Assembly (NCBI GenBank): GCA_022072085.1
Contig: JAJVII010000054.1
Location: 1 to 41,590 of the forward strand
Source of the DNA: Phycisphaerae bacterium
Lineage (GTDB): Bacteria > Planctomycetota > Phycisphaerae > JAJVII01
Direction of reading: 5' to 3'
DNA length: 41,590 bases
Shown: in pieces, positions 23,602-30,866 of the stretch
How positions within the stretch are numbered: position 1 is the first letter of the stretch
How the letters are laid out: each line of letters opens with the position of its first letter
Program-made: the position numbers and the translations under genes
Notes under the pieces: generated by a model
What the model was told of the DNA's origin: nothing
Database searches by the model: none
What the model saw: the letters and a program-made list of their open reading frames with translations, nothing else

Positions 23602-23787
23602 ATGGCAGAGCCAACGGCCCAGCAGCCGACGCCGCCGCCGACCCCACCTCCGCAAGGGTTCACCGCGGCGCCGACGCAGGCCAATCTCCGACCGAGTGCG
23701 ATGGAATCGCACTTGGCCCGCGAGATACTGAATTGGCAGGAGCGTCCGCCCAAGCCGCGAGTGATGGGCGAGCCGCTCAAATTTTGA
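23602..23787 (+). CDS. Small proline-rich protein, 61 aa
   Basis: ATG 23602 is preceded by AAGGAG at 7 bp, a strong site, so this start is preferred to the upstream in-frame ATG at 23578, which lies in a hairpin. The product has a Pro/Gln/Thr-rich N-terminal half (residues 5-30) and a more ordered C-terminal half with 'HLAREILNWQERPPKP' (about 37-52). It ends before a strong terminator. The next gene encodes a predicted cysteine peptidase, so a partner, substrate or inhibitor role is conceivable, but no family is recognised. Confidence 0.65.
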   Translation: MAEPTAQQPTPPPTPPPQGFTAAPTQANLRPSAMESHLAREILNWQERPPKPRVMGEPLKF

Positions 23788-23810
23788 CCTTCTGAAACAC
23801 CTGACGGGGA

Positions 23811-23839
23811 ACCTGCCGGTTAGCGGCAGGTTTTTTTTT
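23811..23839 (+). terminator. Intrinsic terminator abutting the peptidase gene
   Basis: ACCTGCCG (23811-23818) and CGGCAGGT (23824-23831) form an 8-bp GC-rich stem with loop GTTAG, followed by a run of nine T (23831-23839). It is a textbook intrinsic terminator on the plus strand, 24 bp after the proline-rich gene. The next ATG is only 4 bp after the T-run. Confidence 0.9.
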
Positions 23840-23843
23840 GCCC

Positions 23844-25517
23844 ATGAACGATGCATTCGCCGAGCCGGGGACCAAGATCGACCTGGTGCCTTGCGGCTCC
23901 ACCGCAAAGCACTCGTTCTTCTTTCACCTGGTCGAGCCTGAGTGGCGAGGCAACAAGCCACTGCATCGGCTCTGCAGCCTGATGCGCAAGATGAGGGCGC
24001 AGTGCTACACCGTCGAACGGCTGGCCGCCAACGCTGAGATCGCGGAGGAGCATGACGCAGCGGCGGTCAGGTGCAATGCCCCCGTGGTGACCACGGCGAC
24101 GCGGTTCACCTTCTTCCGCACCTGCCCGAAGTCGAACGATTGGCACGCCCTCGAGCCGCAAGACATCCTGGCCTACGCAGTTTTGCTCCGGCAGGACCTT
24201 CCCGATGGCAAGAGCAGGTTCTTCATCCTCGAATCGGTTGCCCGCCCGCCAGCCATCTTCGTCGAGGGCGGCATGCAGAATGTCAGCAACTACTACCCCC
24301 ATTGCGTGCGCGACTTCCCGACGATCATCGGCCACAGCGCCGACCATCGGCAGTTCAGCATACGGGGCAGCTTCTTCTGCCAGCAGAACGACCTCACGCA
24401 CGTTTGTGCTCACGCCGCCCTGCGGATGGCCATGAATAGTTCGCCGACACTGGCCCTTCCCGACAAACTCACCAACGGTCGCATCAATGCCTTGCTGGGA
24501 ATCGATCATCACGATGGCGTCGTCCCACCCACCGGCCGGTCTCGGCGAGTCGGCCACTACAATGGCGATAACTGCGGCGGATTGACCGACCCGGAGATCG
24601 TCGATGTCATCGGAAAACTCGGCCGTAGTTCGCACTACGCCAACTTCGCGGACCGCCCGGGCGTGGAATATGCCGCCTACATCTATCCGCTGGTTGAGTC
24701 GCAGTTGCCGGTGATCCTCGCGATTGACCGGCCGGGCGTGTCCCACGTGGTAACGGTGCTTGGGCACACGCTCAACACGGACCGCTGGGAGCCGGAGGCG
24801 AGATTGGGCTATGGCGCGTTCCCGATATCCAAGCACGGCAGCAGCGCTGCGTGGGCAGACCATTTCGTGATCAGCGACGACAACTTCGGCATGTACGTCA
24901 CGCTGCCGAGCGACATGATCCGGAACTTCCTGGTCCCGGAACACAACCCCAACTTGCACGCGTCGTCGGCGATCGGGATCATCCCGGCGGGGCTGTCGGA
25001 AATCCCAGCGTATCTTGTGGAAGCTTTCGCGGCGAAGGCGGTCGAGGCCGTCATCGTCGGGACCACGCCGACACCCGACAATCAATGGCTGACGTATCTG
25101 CGGGAGCCCCTCGCTCAAGGAGACACCCGGCCCCGCTCATTGGTCTGCCGCACGGTGCTGGTGGAGAAAAAAGCCAGGTATGTCGACCAATTCCGGGACG
25201 GCGACAACAAGGGGAATCTGCTTCCGGAAGATGTGAAGACGAGGCTCCTGAACCTCCTGCCCGACCGATTCTGGCTGACCGAAATCACGCTGCCGGACCT
25301 CTACACGGCCAACAAGCACAAGTTGGGCGACCTGATAACCAAGGCGGACTCGACCGTCGATCAGTTTCTGGCTGGTGATGCCCGCATTTTCTGCTGGCTT
25401 CCTGGCTTGGCCCGCTGGGGCGCTGGGCTTCCGGACCCGCAAGAACCGTGGCCGCTGATGGGGCACGTCCCCTTGTTCAGGCACGGCGATGGCCCACTGC
25501 CTCTTCTTGAGTGGTGA
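23844..25517 (+). CDS. Predicted papain/C39-like cysteine peptidase, cargo gene
   Basis: This 557-aa protein has a pattern expected of papain-fold peptidases: Gln180/Gln181 and Cys188 in 'CQQNDLTHVCAHAALRMA' (about 179-196), His301 in 'GVSHVVTVLGH', and an acidic 'SDDNFGMY' (D345/D346) later. Those would supply oxyanion Gln, nucleophile Cys, base His and orienting Asp. The N-terminal 170 residues and C-terminal 190 residues have no recognised domain. No signal peptide is seen, so it is probably cytoplasmic. ATG 23844 begins 4 bp after a terminator and lacks a clear ribosome-binding site; a later Met (for example residue 47) is possible. It lies between the insertion sequence and integrase, a common place for defence or fitness cargo. 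Peptidase activity is inference from motifs. Confidence 0.65.
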   Translation: MNDAFAEPGTKIDLVPCGSTAKHSFFFHLVEPEWRGNKPLHRLCSLMRKMRAQCYTVERLAANAEIAEEHDAAAVRCNAPVVTTATRFTFFRTCPKSNDWHALEPQDILAYAVLLRQDLPDGKSRFFILESVARPPAIFVEGGMQNVSNYYPHCVRDFPTIIGHSADHRQFSIRGSFFCQQNDLTHVCAHAALRMAMNSSPTLALPDKLTNGRINALLGIDHHDGVVPPTGRSRRVGHYNGDNCGGLTDPEIVDVIGKLGRSSHYANFADRPGVEYAAYIYPLVESQLPVILAIDRPGVSHVVTVLGHTLNTDRWEPEARLGYGAFPISKHGSSAAWADHFVISDDNFGMYVTLPSDMIRNFLVPEHNPNLHASSAIGIIPAGLSEIPAYLVEAFAAKAVEAVIVGTTPTPDNQWLTYLREPLAQGDTRPRSLVCRTVLVEKKARYVDQFRDGDNKGNLLPEDVKTRLLNLLPDRFWLTEITLPDLYTANKHKLGDLITKADSTVDQFLAGDARIFCWLPGLARWGAGLPDPQEPWPLMGHVPLFRHGDGPLPLLEW

Positions 25518-25658
25518 GACACCGGCGACGATCACCTTCCGGGGCTGGCCCACAACCGGTCTCGGCCTGAAGCACCCGCGAGACCGGGATGCCTTCGGCC
25601 ACGGTCGTCCAAATGCCTCGCCTCGTCGCGGCGACTGAGTCTAGCCCCCGCCTTCTCC

Positions 25659-25709
25659 GTGTGACGAAATGTCGGCAGTTAGAGGCTATCGTCCGACATT
25701 TCGTAACAC
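25659..25709. repeat. 17-bp inverted repeat between peptidase and integrase genes
   Basis: GTGTGACGAAATGTCGG (25659-25675) and CCGACATTTCGTAACAC (25693-25709) are reverse complements at 16 of 17 positions around a 17-base loop. The two flanking genes converge here, so it could end transcripts, but there is no T-run on either strand. The right arm also matches the sequence at the tRNA 3' end at 12 of 14 positions, which would fit paired integrase-binding sites. The rest of the 285-bp gap (25518-25802) shows no gene. Confidence 0.7.
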
Positions 25710-25802
25710 CACCTTGGCCGCCAGGCCAGCCGAGCGAGAGTCAATTCCTGATCGCTCTCCCTCCCGCTGGGAAAGACCAAAACGCGAAACCGCTGGCCGG
25801 AC

Positions 25803-27128
25803 CTAACCGACCTTCGAGATCGCCGCGATTGCCTCCTGCTCATCGCGCTCGGCGTAGATTTCCGTGACCGCCGCACTGTGATGGCCAAGGATGATACGGG
25901 CGGTCTCGAGCTTGAATTCCTTCCGCAGGAACGTCGCCGAGTTGTGGCGGAGTTGGTGCGGATGCCAGGAGTGAACCTTCCGCCAGGCCCGCAGTTCCGC
26001 CCTTTGCTCGGGTGCCAAACGGGCACGCCACTCGGCGTCGGTCTCGTCCTCGGCCTTGGCCAGCGGGGCCGGCGGCGGGAAGGCCCACTCGCAGCCTCGG
26101 CGGATGGCCCGGCGGTAGGTCTCGGTGGTGTAGCGGTTGCTGATCCTGCGGTCGCAGCGATCCTTGCGATTGCTGCCGGGCACATTGCCGCAGGACAGCG
26201 GCGTGACCCGCACCTCGTGGCGACGGCGGAGACGGTCGGCCTCGGCTTCGGCCGGCGAGAAGCAGTAGGCCTGCGGGTCGCGGAGCAGAAACGGCCCGAG
26301 GATTTCCTGGCCGCGAGGGCCGATGTAGATTCGCCGTTCGAAGCCGTGGTGGGCCGTCTTGTGCTGAAGCGGCTTGTAGACCCATATGTCCCGGCTGCGG
26401 TCTACGTCGCACGGCCGGAGCCGGCAGAGCTCGCCGGCCCGGGCGGCGGTGTAGAGCTGGAGTTGGATGATCGCCCAGACCTGCCTGGCCACGAACGGCT
26501 CCAGCGGGTCCACCAGGTCCATCGCCACCGGCCTGATCGGGTCGTGGTCGAACGCCTCGCTACGGCCGCGTTTCAGCCCGGCCACGGCCTGGAGCCCGAG
26601 CAGCACTGAACTGGGGATCAGTTCATCGCCGACGCCCCACTTGAACAGCAGGCGAATGCGGTTGATCTGCTTGTTCACGTACGGCCGGCACCAGCCCTTG
26701 TCGACCATCTTCTGGCGGACGGCCTTCATGGCCCGCGGGCCGAAGTCGACGGCCCGCGTGTTCGCGTAGAGCTCTTTCAGCGGGCCGAACGCCAGCTTGA
26801 ACTGCTCCAGTTCCTTGTTGCGGCCGTCGGTCTCGGTGCGGTAGTACTGCTCGGCGTGGGCCCAGAAACGGCTGAGCAGTTCCTTGACCGTGATCACCTC
26901 GGACTCGACAGGCAGTTGGTTGCCCGAGGTCTGCCACTCGGCGAGCACCTGGCGGTAGCGCTGCTGGATTTCTTCAGCGTTCTCAGCCTTGCCGAGATAG
27001 ACCGCTTGGCCGTCCAAGACGACGTACGCCTGCCCGCTGGCCTTGTGCGTACGTAGCGAAGGCACGCGCCGGTTTCTCGAAGAAATCGATGCGTGCCTTC
27101 CACGATTCCGACTCGCGACGTTGTTCAT
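25803..27128 (-). CDS. int: Tyrosine-recombinase integrase
   Basis: The 441-aa integrase catalyses site-specific recombination between phage and host attachment sites. Catalytic residues can be read: Arg230 ('TAARAGELCRLR'), Lys near 257, His391-x2-Arg394 ('HPHQLRH'), His416 ('ILGHH') and nucleophile Tyr425 ('VTEIYAERD'). The N-terminal 180 residues hold a SAM-like arm/core-binding domain. An insertion of about 80 residues (300-385) between the first Arg and the HxxR block is longer than usual. The 5' end faces the tRNA-fMet 3' end, 116 bp away, the usual arrangement. ATG 27128 is the only ATG near the N-terminus; a GTG at codon 22 is an alternative. Confidence 0.95.
   Translation of the reverse strand: MNNVASRNRGRHASISSRNRRVPSLRTHKASGQAYVVLDGQAVYLGKAENAEEIQQRYRQVLAEWQTSGNQLPVESEVITVKELLSRFWAHAEQYYRTETDGRNKELEQFKLAFGPLKELYANTRAVDFGPRAMKAVRQKMVDKGWCRPYVNKQINRIRLLFKWGVGDELIPSSVLLGLQAVAGLKRGRSEAFDHDPIRPVAMDLVDPLEPFVARQVWAIIQLQLYTAARAGELCRLRPCDVDRSRDIWVYKPLQHKTAHHGFERRIYIGPRGQEILGPFLLRDPQAYCFSPAEAEADRLRRRHEVRVTPLSCGNVPGSNRKDRCDRRISNRYTTETYRRAIRRGCEWAFPPPAPLAKAEDETDAEWRARLAPEQRAELRAWRKVHSWHPHQLRHNSATFLRKEFKLETARIILGHHSAAVTEIYAERDEQEAIAAISKVG
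27058..27100. repeat. Nested palindrome within the 5' coding region of the integrase
   Basis: GAAGGCACGC (27058-27067) and GCGTGCCTTC (27091-27100) are perfect reverse complements; inside them TTTCT and AGAAA (27073-27077, 27081-27085) pair around CGA. It covers integrase codons 10-24. It could reduce translation or bind a regulator; no function is proven. Confidence 0.5.
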
Positions 27129-27145
27129 GGCCGTCTCCGTCGTAC

Positions 27146-27172
27146 TCGGGAGTACTCGAGTAGTACTCCCGA
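27146..27172. promoter_or_regulatory. Palindrome with three GTACTC repeats upstream of the integrase
   Basis: TCGGGAGTACT (27146-27156) and AGTACTCCCGA (27162-27172) form a perfect 11-bp inverted repeat with a 5-base spacer. GTACTC also occurs three times, at 27142, 27152 and 27163, spaced 10 and 11 bp apart. It lies 18 bp upstream of the integrase start codon, where it would overlap the ribosome-binding or promoter region. An operator for integrase control or an excisionase site is plausible. Confidence 0.6.
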
Positions 27173-27236
27173 AACCTCCGGGTTACGGCCGCTCCGTCCT
27201 TCGGACGGTATTCGCAACTCGCGAATTCGGCTACAC

Positions 27237-27244
27237 TTACGAAA

Positions 27245-27250
<6 letters not shown>
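27237..27250 (-). other. attR: Candidate attachment core at the tRNA 3' end
   Basis: CCGCTATTTCGTAA (minus strand, 27250-27237) spans the tRNA 3' end and adjacent element DNA. It matches CCGACATTTCGTAA, the right arm of the inverted repeat at 25693-25706 beyond the integrase, at 12 of 14 positions. The duplicate core at the other end of the element is outside the window, so the true crossover remains unproven. The name attR is only a convention. Confidence 0.45.
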
Positions 27251-27318
<68 letters not shown>

Positions 27319-27330
27319 ATCTTCCATCTC

Positions 27331-27359
27331 ACACTAACCGTTGGGCCGGCTACTGTCAA
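27331..27359 (-). promoter_or_regulatory. Promoter of the initiator tRNA
   Basis: On the minus strand TTGACA (27359-27354) and TAGTGT (27336-27331) are separated by 17 bp. Transcription would start near 27325, about 7 bp before the mature tRNA 5' end at 27318. Confidence 0.7.
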
Positions 27360-27736
27360 GTTGCTCGCTTGGAATCTCTGCGCCTCTCAACCCCGTGCCC
27401 GCTCGCGTTCTTCCCGTGCCTGGGCCGGGATGCTGGCGGGTGGAACACCGGGACCTCAGGCCCAACGCTGGATGAACCGCGAGACCACGCGACATCGCGC
27501 ACTTGGGCCGCCGGCCGGGCGGAAGCGGGGAGGCTGCATGGCATGACGGGCGATCAGGCCTGCCGGCGTGGCTGACCGGCTGGGGATCGCGAAAGCCGGC
27601 GCAACCGGCGTCACTGCGGGCCGTTGGCCGGCCAAGTCGGGCGCCGCCGGCGGCCGACCGGCAGCGCTCAGCCGTGGCGAACCGCACGGGCCGGACGCCG
27701 GCTCGAAAGATCCCTGTCCCGCGGGCCGGCTTGGCG
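27360..27736. other. Non-coding stretch, no gene recognised
   Basis: This 377-bp GC-rich stretch separates the tRNA promoter from the ribbon-helix-helix gene. Several short open frames exist on both strands but none has a convincing ribosome-binding site or a plausible product (they are Arg/Gly/Pro-rich, as chance frames are here). I looked for RNase P, SRP, tmRNA-like and further tRNA patterns and saw none. Confidence 0.6.
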
Positions 27737-27779
27737 TTGACCGCCTGGTGAATATTAGTTACATTGTTATGTAAGTAAC
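27737..27779 (+). promoter_or_regulatory. Promoter with overlapping operator-like palindrome
   Basis: TTGACC (27737-27742) and TACATT (27760-27765) form a promoter with 17-bp spacing. Overlapping the -10 is a nested palindrome: TTACAT (27759-27764) with ATGTAA (27769-27774), enclosed by GTTAC (27758-27762) and GTAAC (27775-27779). It lies 40 bp upstream of the ribbon-helix-helix gene, whose product may autoregulate through it. Confidence 0.6.
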
Positions 27780-27818
27780 AAACACACACGGGCGGCCCAC
27801 CCGGGCAGGGAGCGAAAG

Positions 27819-28205
27819 ATGGCTGCGGAGAAGAGGAGGAATGCCAAGGGCGGCGGGACGAATGCCGGGAGGGCCCGGCGGCGGCTGCGGGGCGGTGCGA
27901 AGGGCGCATCGGGGACGCCGCGGCAGGCGGCGCTGGTCCGCGAGCCGAAGATGGCCGTCGAGCGGACGCAACTGGGCGTGCGGATCGAGAAGCGCCTGGC
28001 CAAGGTGCTCAAGGCGCTGGCCGAGTACGGCGATATGACCGTCGGCCAATTGCTCGAAGACATCCTGCTGCACGCCTTCGAGGGGGTCCAGCCGTTCTTC
28101 CCCGAGACGATCAGGAAGATCGCCGAGATCAAGAAGGTCTACAACCTGGACTATGGCGTGCACGACAGCTACCGCTTCGAGGATCGGACGCAGGCGGAGC
28201 GCTGA
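27819..28205 (+). CDS. Ribbon-helix-helix-like protein, 128 aa
   Basis: After a basic low-complexity N-terminal tail (residues 1-42), the segment 'RTQLGVRIEKRLAKVLKALA' and 'YGDMTVGQLLEDILLHAFEG' (about 49-88) has the strand-helix-helix pattern of ribbon-helix-helix DNA-binding proteins. A C-terminal 'FPETIRKIAEIKKVYNLDYG' helix follows. GGGAGCG lies before ATG 27819. It is the first host gene right of the tRNA, and an operator-like palindrome precedes it, so autoregulation is likely. Such small proteins often act as antitoxin-like repressors, but no toxin gene is adjacent. Confidence 0.65.
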   Translation: MAAEKRRNAKGGGTNAGRARRRLRGGAKGASGTPRQAALVREPKMAVERTQLGVRIEKRLAKVLKALAEYGDMTVGQLLEDILLHAFEGVQPFFPETIRKIAEIKKVYNLDYGVHDSYRFEDRTQAER

Positions 28206-28291
28206 CTGACGCTTACAGCCGGGGCGAACGGCGCCGGACGGGGCGGGCACGCTCCCCTGCGGGTTGCGGCTGAGCGGGACGCCGGGGCGCT

Positions 28292-30781
28292 CTATTTCTT
28301 CATCGGGGGTTGAGTCAACAGCCAATGGGCGGTCGCGGGGAAGTCGCCGCTGTCGTGGACGCGCAGCAGGCTGCTGCCGTCGCCGTCACCGAAGCAGAAC
28401 TTGCGGTATTTCTCGTCGCCGGTCATGTGATAGAGCACGCCGAAGAGGGTGCAGAAGTACTTGCCCTGCTTGTCATCGACGACGCCGGCCAGCGTGTCGG
28501 CCAGCTTGAGCATCCGCGGGTCGCCGGTGTTCAGGGCGGTCATGGCGACGCCGCGCGACCAGATCTGCGTGAACCACCAGTTGACGTCATCCGCGCCGCG
28601 CATGGGCAGCTTGAGCTGGGCGCCGATCAGCGGCTCGTAGTGAGCAATGACCTTGCCCAGCATGGACTCGGCGGCCGTGTCGCCGGTCAGCTCCCAGTAG
28701 CGGTCCAGGGCGCGGATGCTCCAGCCGGTATTGCGGTGAATCTCGGGTTTTCGGCCGAGCACGAAGTAGGTGCCGTGGGCGGCGATGATGCGCATGTTCT
28801 CCAGGCAGCGCTGATCTCCCATGAGCAGGTAGCGTTCCATCGGCAGGTCGAGGGTCTGGTGCTCGGGGTTGGGCAGCCACCAGCGGGCCCGCTTCCAGTA
28901 GTCCTGGTGATACTTCTCATACTCGGCCCCCTTGGGGTTGTCGCGGCTGGTCCAGTCTTCGCAGCGGTTGTGCGAGCGGAAGGCGTTCCAGTCGGCGAAG
29001 CCGAAGGGGTCCTGGCCCTCGATGCGATAGGCGCGGACGTCGCGGAAGTGCCGGCCGGTCCCGTCGCCGATGTCGAACCAGTCGCGGACGCCGGTGGTGT
29101 ACCAAAGGTAGAGGTAGTTGTCGAATTCCATCGGCTGGCGGGCGCCGCGCTTGGAGTGGCCGCCCAGGGTCCGCCAGCGGTCGGGGAAGACCTGCCAGCC
29201 GAAGCAGTTGCCGTAGTAGTTGTCCTGGGTGAACTTTCGGGCGTAGGAGTACTTGTTGTCGGGCTTCTTGTCCAGGCCCGCGGTCGGCGGATCATAGGGG
29301 CCCAGGTCGGTCAGGGCGCCGGTCGCGGCGAGCTGGGCCATGTCCGGCCGAAGCATCGCGGCGTGGTCCCACATGGCGGCCTGGGTCGCGGCGTTCGGAT
29401 CGCTGCCGGCGAAGAAGTGCAGGAAGACTTCGTGCCCCTTGGATGACGCGTCATCTAGGTAGTGAACCGCGCGATACTCGCGCGGGAACAGGCCCACGCG
29501 GACCGTGCCGGCGGCTGACACTTCGAGGGACTTGGGAAACTGCTCCCAGAAGTTCTTGACGTGCAGCAGCAGGCCGTTGCCGGCGGTCTCCGCGACGACC
29601 GTCCCCTCGGCCTGGTTGCCCGAGGCGACGACGTTGTCCTCGGGCTGGGTGGCTGGGGCCAACTTCGCGTCGGCGGCCTTGTCCCAGATGCGATAGCCGC
29701 GGAACGTGACCGTGTGGCCGTGGAAGCATTGCCCGGTGTCGCAGGCCGGCCCGTAGCCGCTGTAGCCCTGGCAGACTTCCCAGGTGTTGGCGCCGTTGGA
29801 GTCCTGGTAGAGCAGGAGGGATCGGCCGGCCTTGGGCGCGAACTTCTTCTCCGTCTTGCCGTCCGGGATGAAACCGACGAGCGGGGCGGTCTTGAGCTTG
29901 AGCACCAGCGAGGCGTCCTCGAAGGTCGGGTCGCCGCGCGACTCGGCCGGGTTGTTGCAGAGCACGACGTCGGCCTTCACCGTCGAGCTGCCGGCGTAGA
30001 AGTCGAGGAAGATGTCGTAGTCGTACATGCCGCGGCTGTAGCCGGCGCCCTTCTCGGCGGGGCGATTCGTGCCGCGGGCCCGCACGCGAACGCGCATCGG
30101 GCCGGACTCGATCACGTCCACGCTGGCGGTGTCGGCGCTGCCGAGATACTTCGTGCCGTAGGTGTCCTCGACGATGAGCCCGGCGCAGCCGGCCGGGTCC
30201 AGCAGTTCCTCGCCGCCGACCTTGACGCTCTTGAAGAGGTTGAAGCGTTTGCGGTCCAGCGTGAACTCGGCTGGCCCGGTGTTGACGACGATCGCGTCGT
30301 CGGTTGTCCTGGCGACGACGGGGTGCTCGGGTGCGACGCCGACGAGCTTCGCGTTGGTCAGGTAGACCGTCGCGGTCCCCTTGGCCGGCACGTCGATCTG
30401 GGTGTCCACCAGCACCCAGCGGATGGAGTTGTCCGCCCGCCACCAGCGGGCCAGCACGCGGAACTGGGCGGGCAGAACGGTCGGCCGTTCGTCGCCCGTC
30501 AGCGTGATCAGCCGCAGGTCGTCGGTCTTCATCGCCTGGCCGGGCAGCAGCGGCACGCCGGTGCTGACCATGCGGACGCCGCCGACGCCGCTGTAGTCGG
30601 CGATCGTCAGGGGGATGCGGAACTCGCCCGGCTTGGGCAGGGCCGTCGTGACGCCCTTGAACTGCGATTGCTTCACCGGCTGGGGCAGCAGCACGGCCAG
30701 CGGGTCGTCCGCCCGGGCCGTGGCGGGGCAGAGCAGTGCGAGCAGGGACAGGCCGATCAGCGCAAGCATGGTGCGACGCAT
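28292..30781 (-). CDS. Secreted PcRGLX/YetA-like polysaccharide lyase family protein
   Basis: The 829-aa product begins with a signal peptide (about 1-24, ending 'PATARADD'). A beta-rich N-terminal domain contains 'ADYSGVGGVRMVSTGVPLLPG' features (key Gly-Val-Pro-Leu), then a beta-sandwich, then from about 480 a helical toroid rich in Trp, Tyr and His. This tripartite order matches the PcRGLX/YetA-like family, whose fungal member is an exo-rhamnogalacturonan lyase of PL26. It should act outside the cytoplasmic membrane on a pectic or other acidic polysaccharide; exact specificity is uncertain. AAAGG lies 6 bp before the ATG. It is downstream of two DUF4091 genes in the same direction. Confidence 0.75.
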   Translation of the reverse strand: MRRTMLALIGLSLLALLCPATARADDPLAVLLPQPVKQSQFKGVTTALPKPGEFRIPLTIADYSGVGGVRMVSTGVPLLPGQAMKTDDLRLITLTGDERPTVLPAQFRVLARWWRADNSIRWVLVDTQIDVPAKGTATVYLTNAKLVGVAPEHPVVARTTDDAIVVNTGPAEFTLDRKRFNLFKSVKVGGEELLDPAGCAGLIVEDTYGTKYLGSADTASVDVIESGPMRVRVRARGTNRPAEKGAGYSRGMYDYDIFLDFYAGSSTVKADVVLCNNPAESRGDPTFEDASLVLKLKTAPLVGFIPDGKTEKKFAPKAGRSLLLYQDSNGANTWEVCQGYSGYGPACDTGQCFHGHTVTFRGYRIWDKAADAKLAPATQPEDNVVASGNQAEGTVVAETAGNGLLLHVKNFWEQFPKSLEVSAAGTVRVGLFPREYRAVHYLDDASSKGHEVFLHFFAGSDPNAATQAAMWDHAAMLRPDMAQLAATGALTDLGPYDPPTAGLDKKPDNKYSYARKFTQDNYYGNCFGWQVFPDRWRTLGGHSKRGARQPMEFDNYLYLWYTTGVRDWFDIGDGTGRHFRDVRAYRIEGQDPFGFADWNAFRSHNRCEDWTSRDNPKGAEYEKYHQDYWKRARWWLPNPEHQTLDLPMERYLLMGDQRCLENMRIIAAHGTYFVLGRKPEIHRNTGWSIRALDRYWELTGDTAAESMLGKVIAHYEPLIGAQLKLPMRGADDVNWWFTQIWSRGVAMTALNTGDPRMLKLADTLAGVVDDKQGKYFCTLFGVLYHMTGDEKYRKFCFGDGDGSSLLRVHDSGDFPATAHWLLTQPPMKK

Positions 30782-30866
30782 GGCGAGCCTTTCAGCAAAT
30801 TCGATGAACGTTCCGGCGGCGATGTCCCGCAGGGCGGCGCACGGAGCGACACGGTTTACATTCCGC

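Noticed and set aside
23820-25118. Minus-strand frame opposite the cysteine-peptidase-like gene
   Set aside because: The plus-strand frame has ordered catalytic-type motifs and a promoter; the minus frame has neither.
27627-27650. Sixteen-base match (GCCGGCCAAGTCGGGC) between this region and the window-end palindrome near 41543
   Set aside because: A single short GC-rich match in 41 kb is expected by chance at this base composition.
27361-27774. Short overlapping frames right of the tRNA promoter
   Set aside because: No ribosome-binding sites, low-complexity Arg/Gly/Pro products and several mutually overlapping frames.
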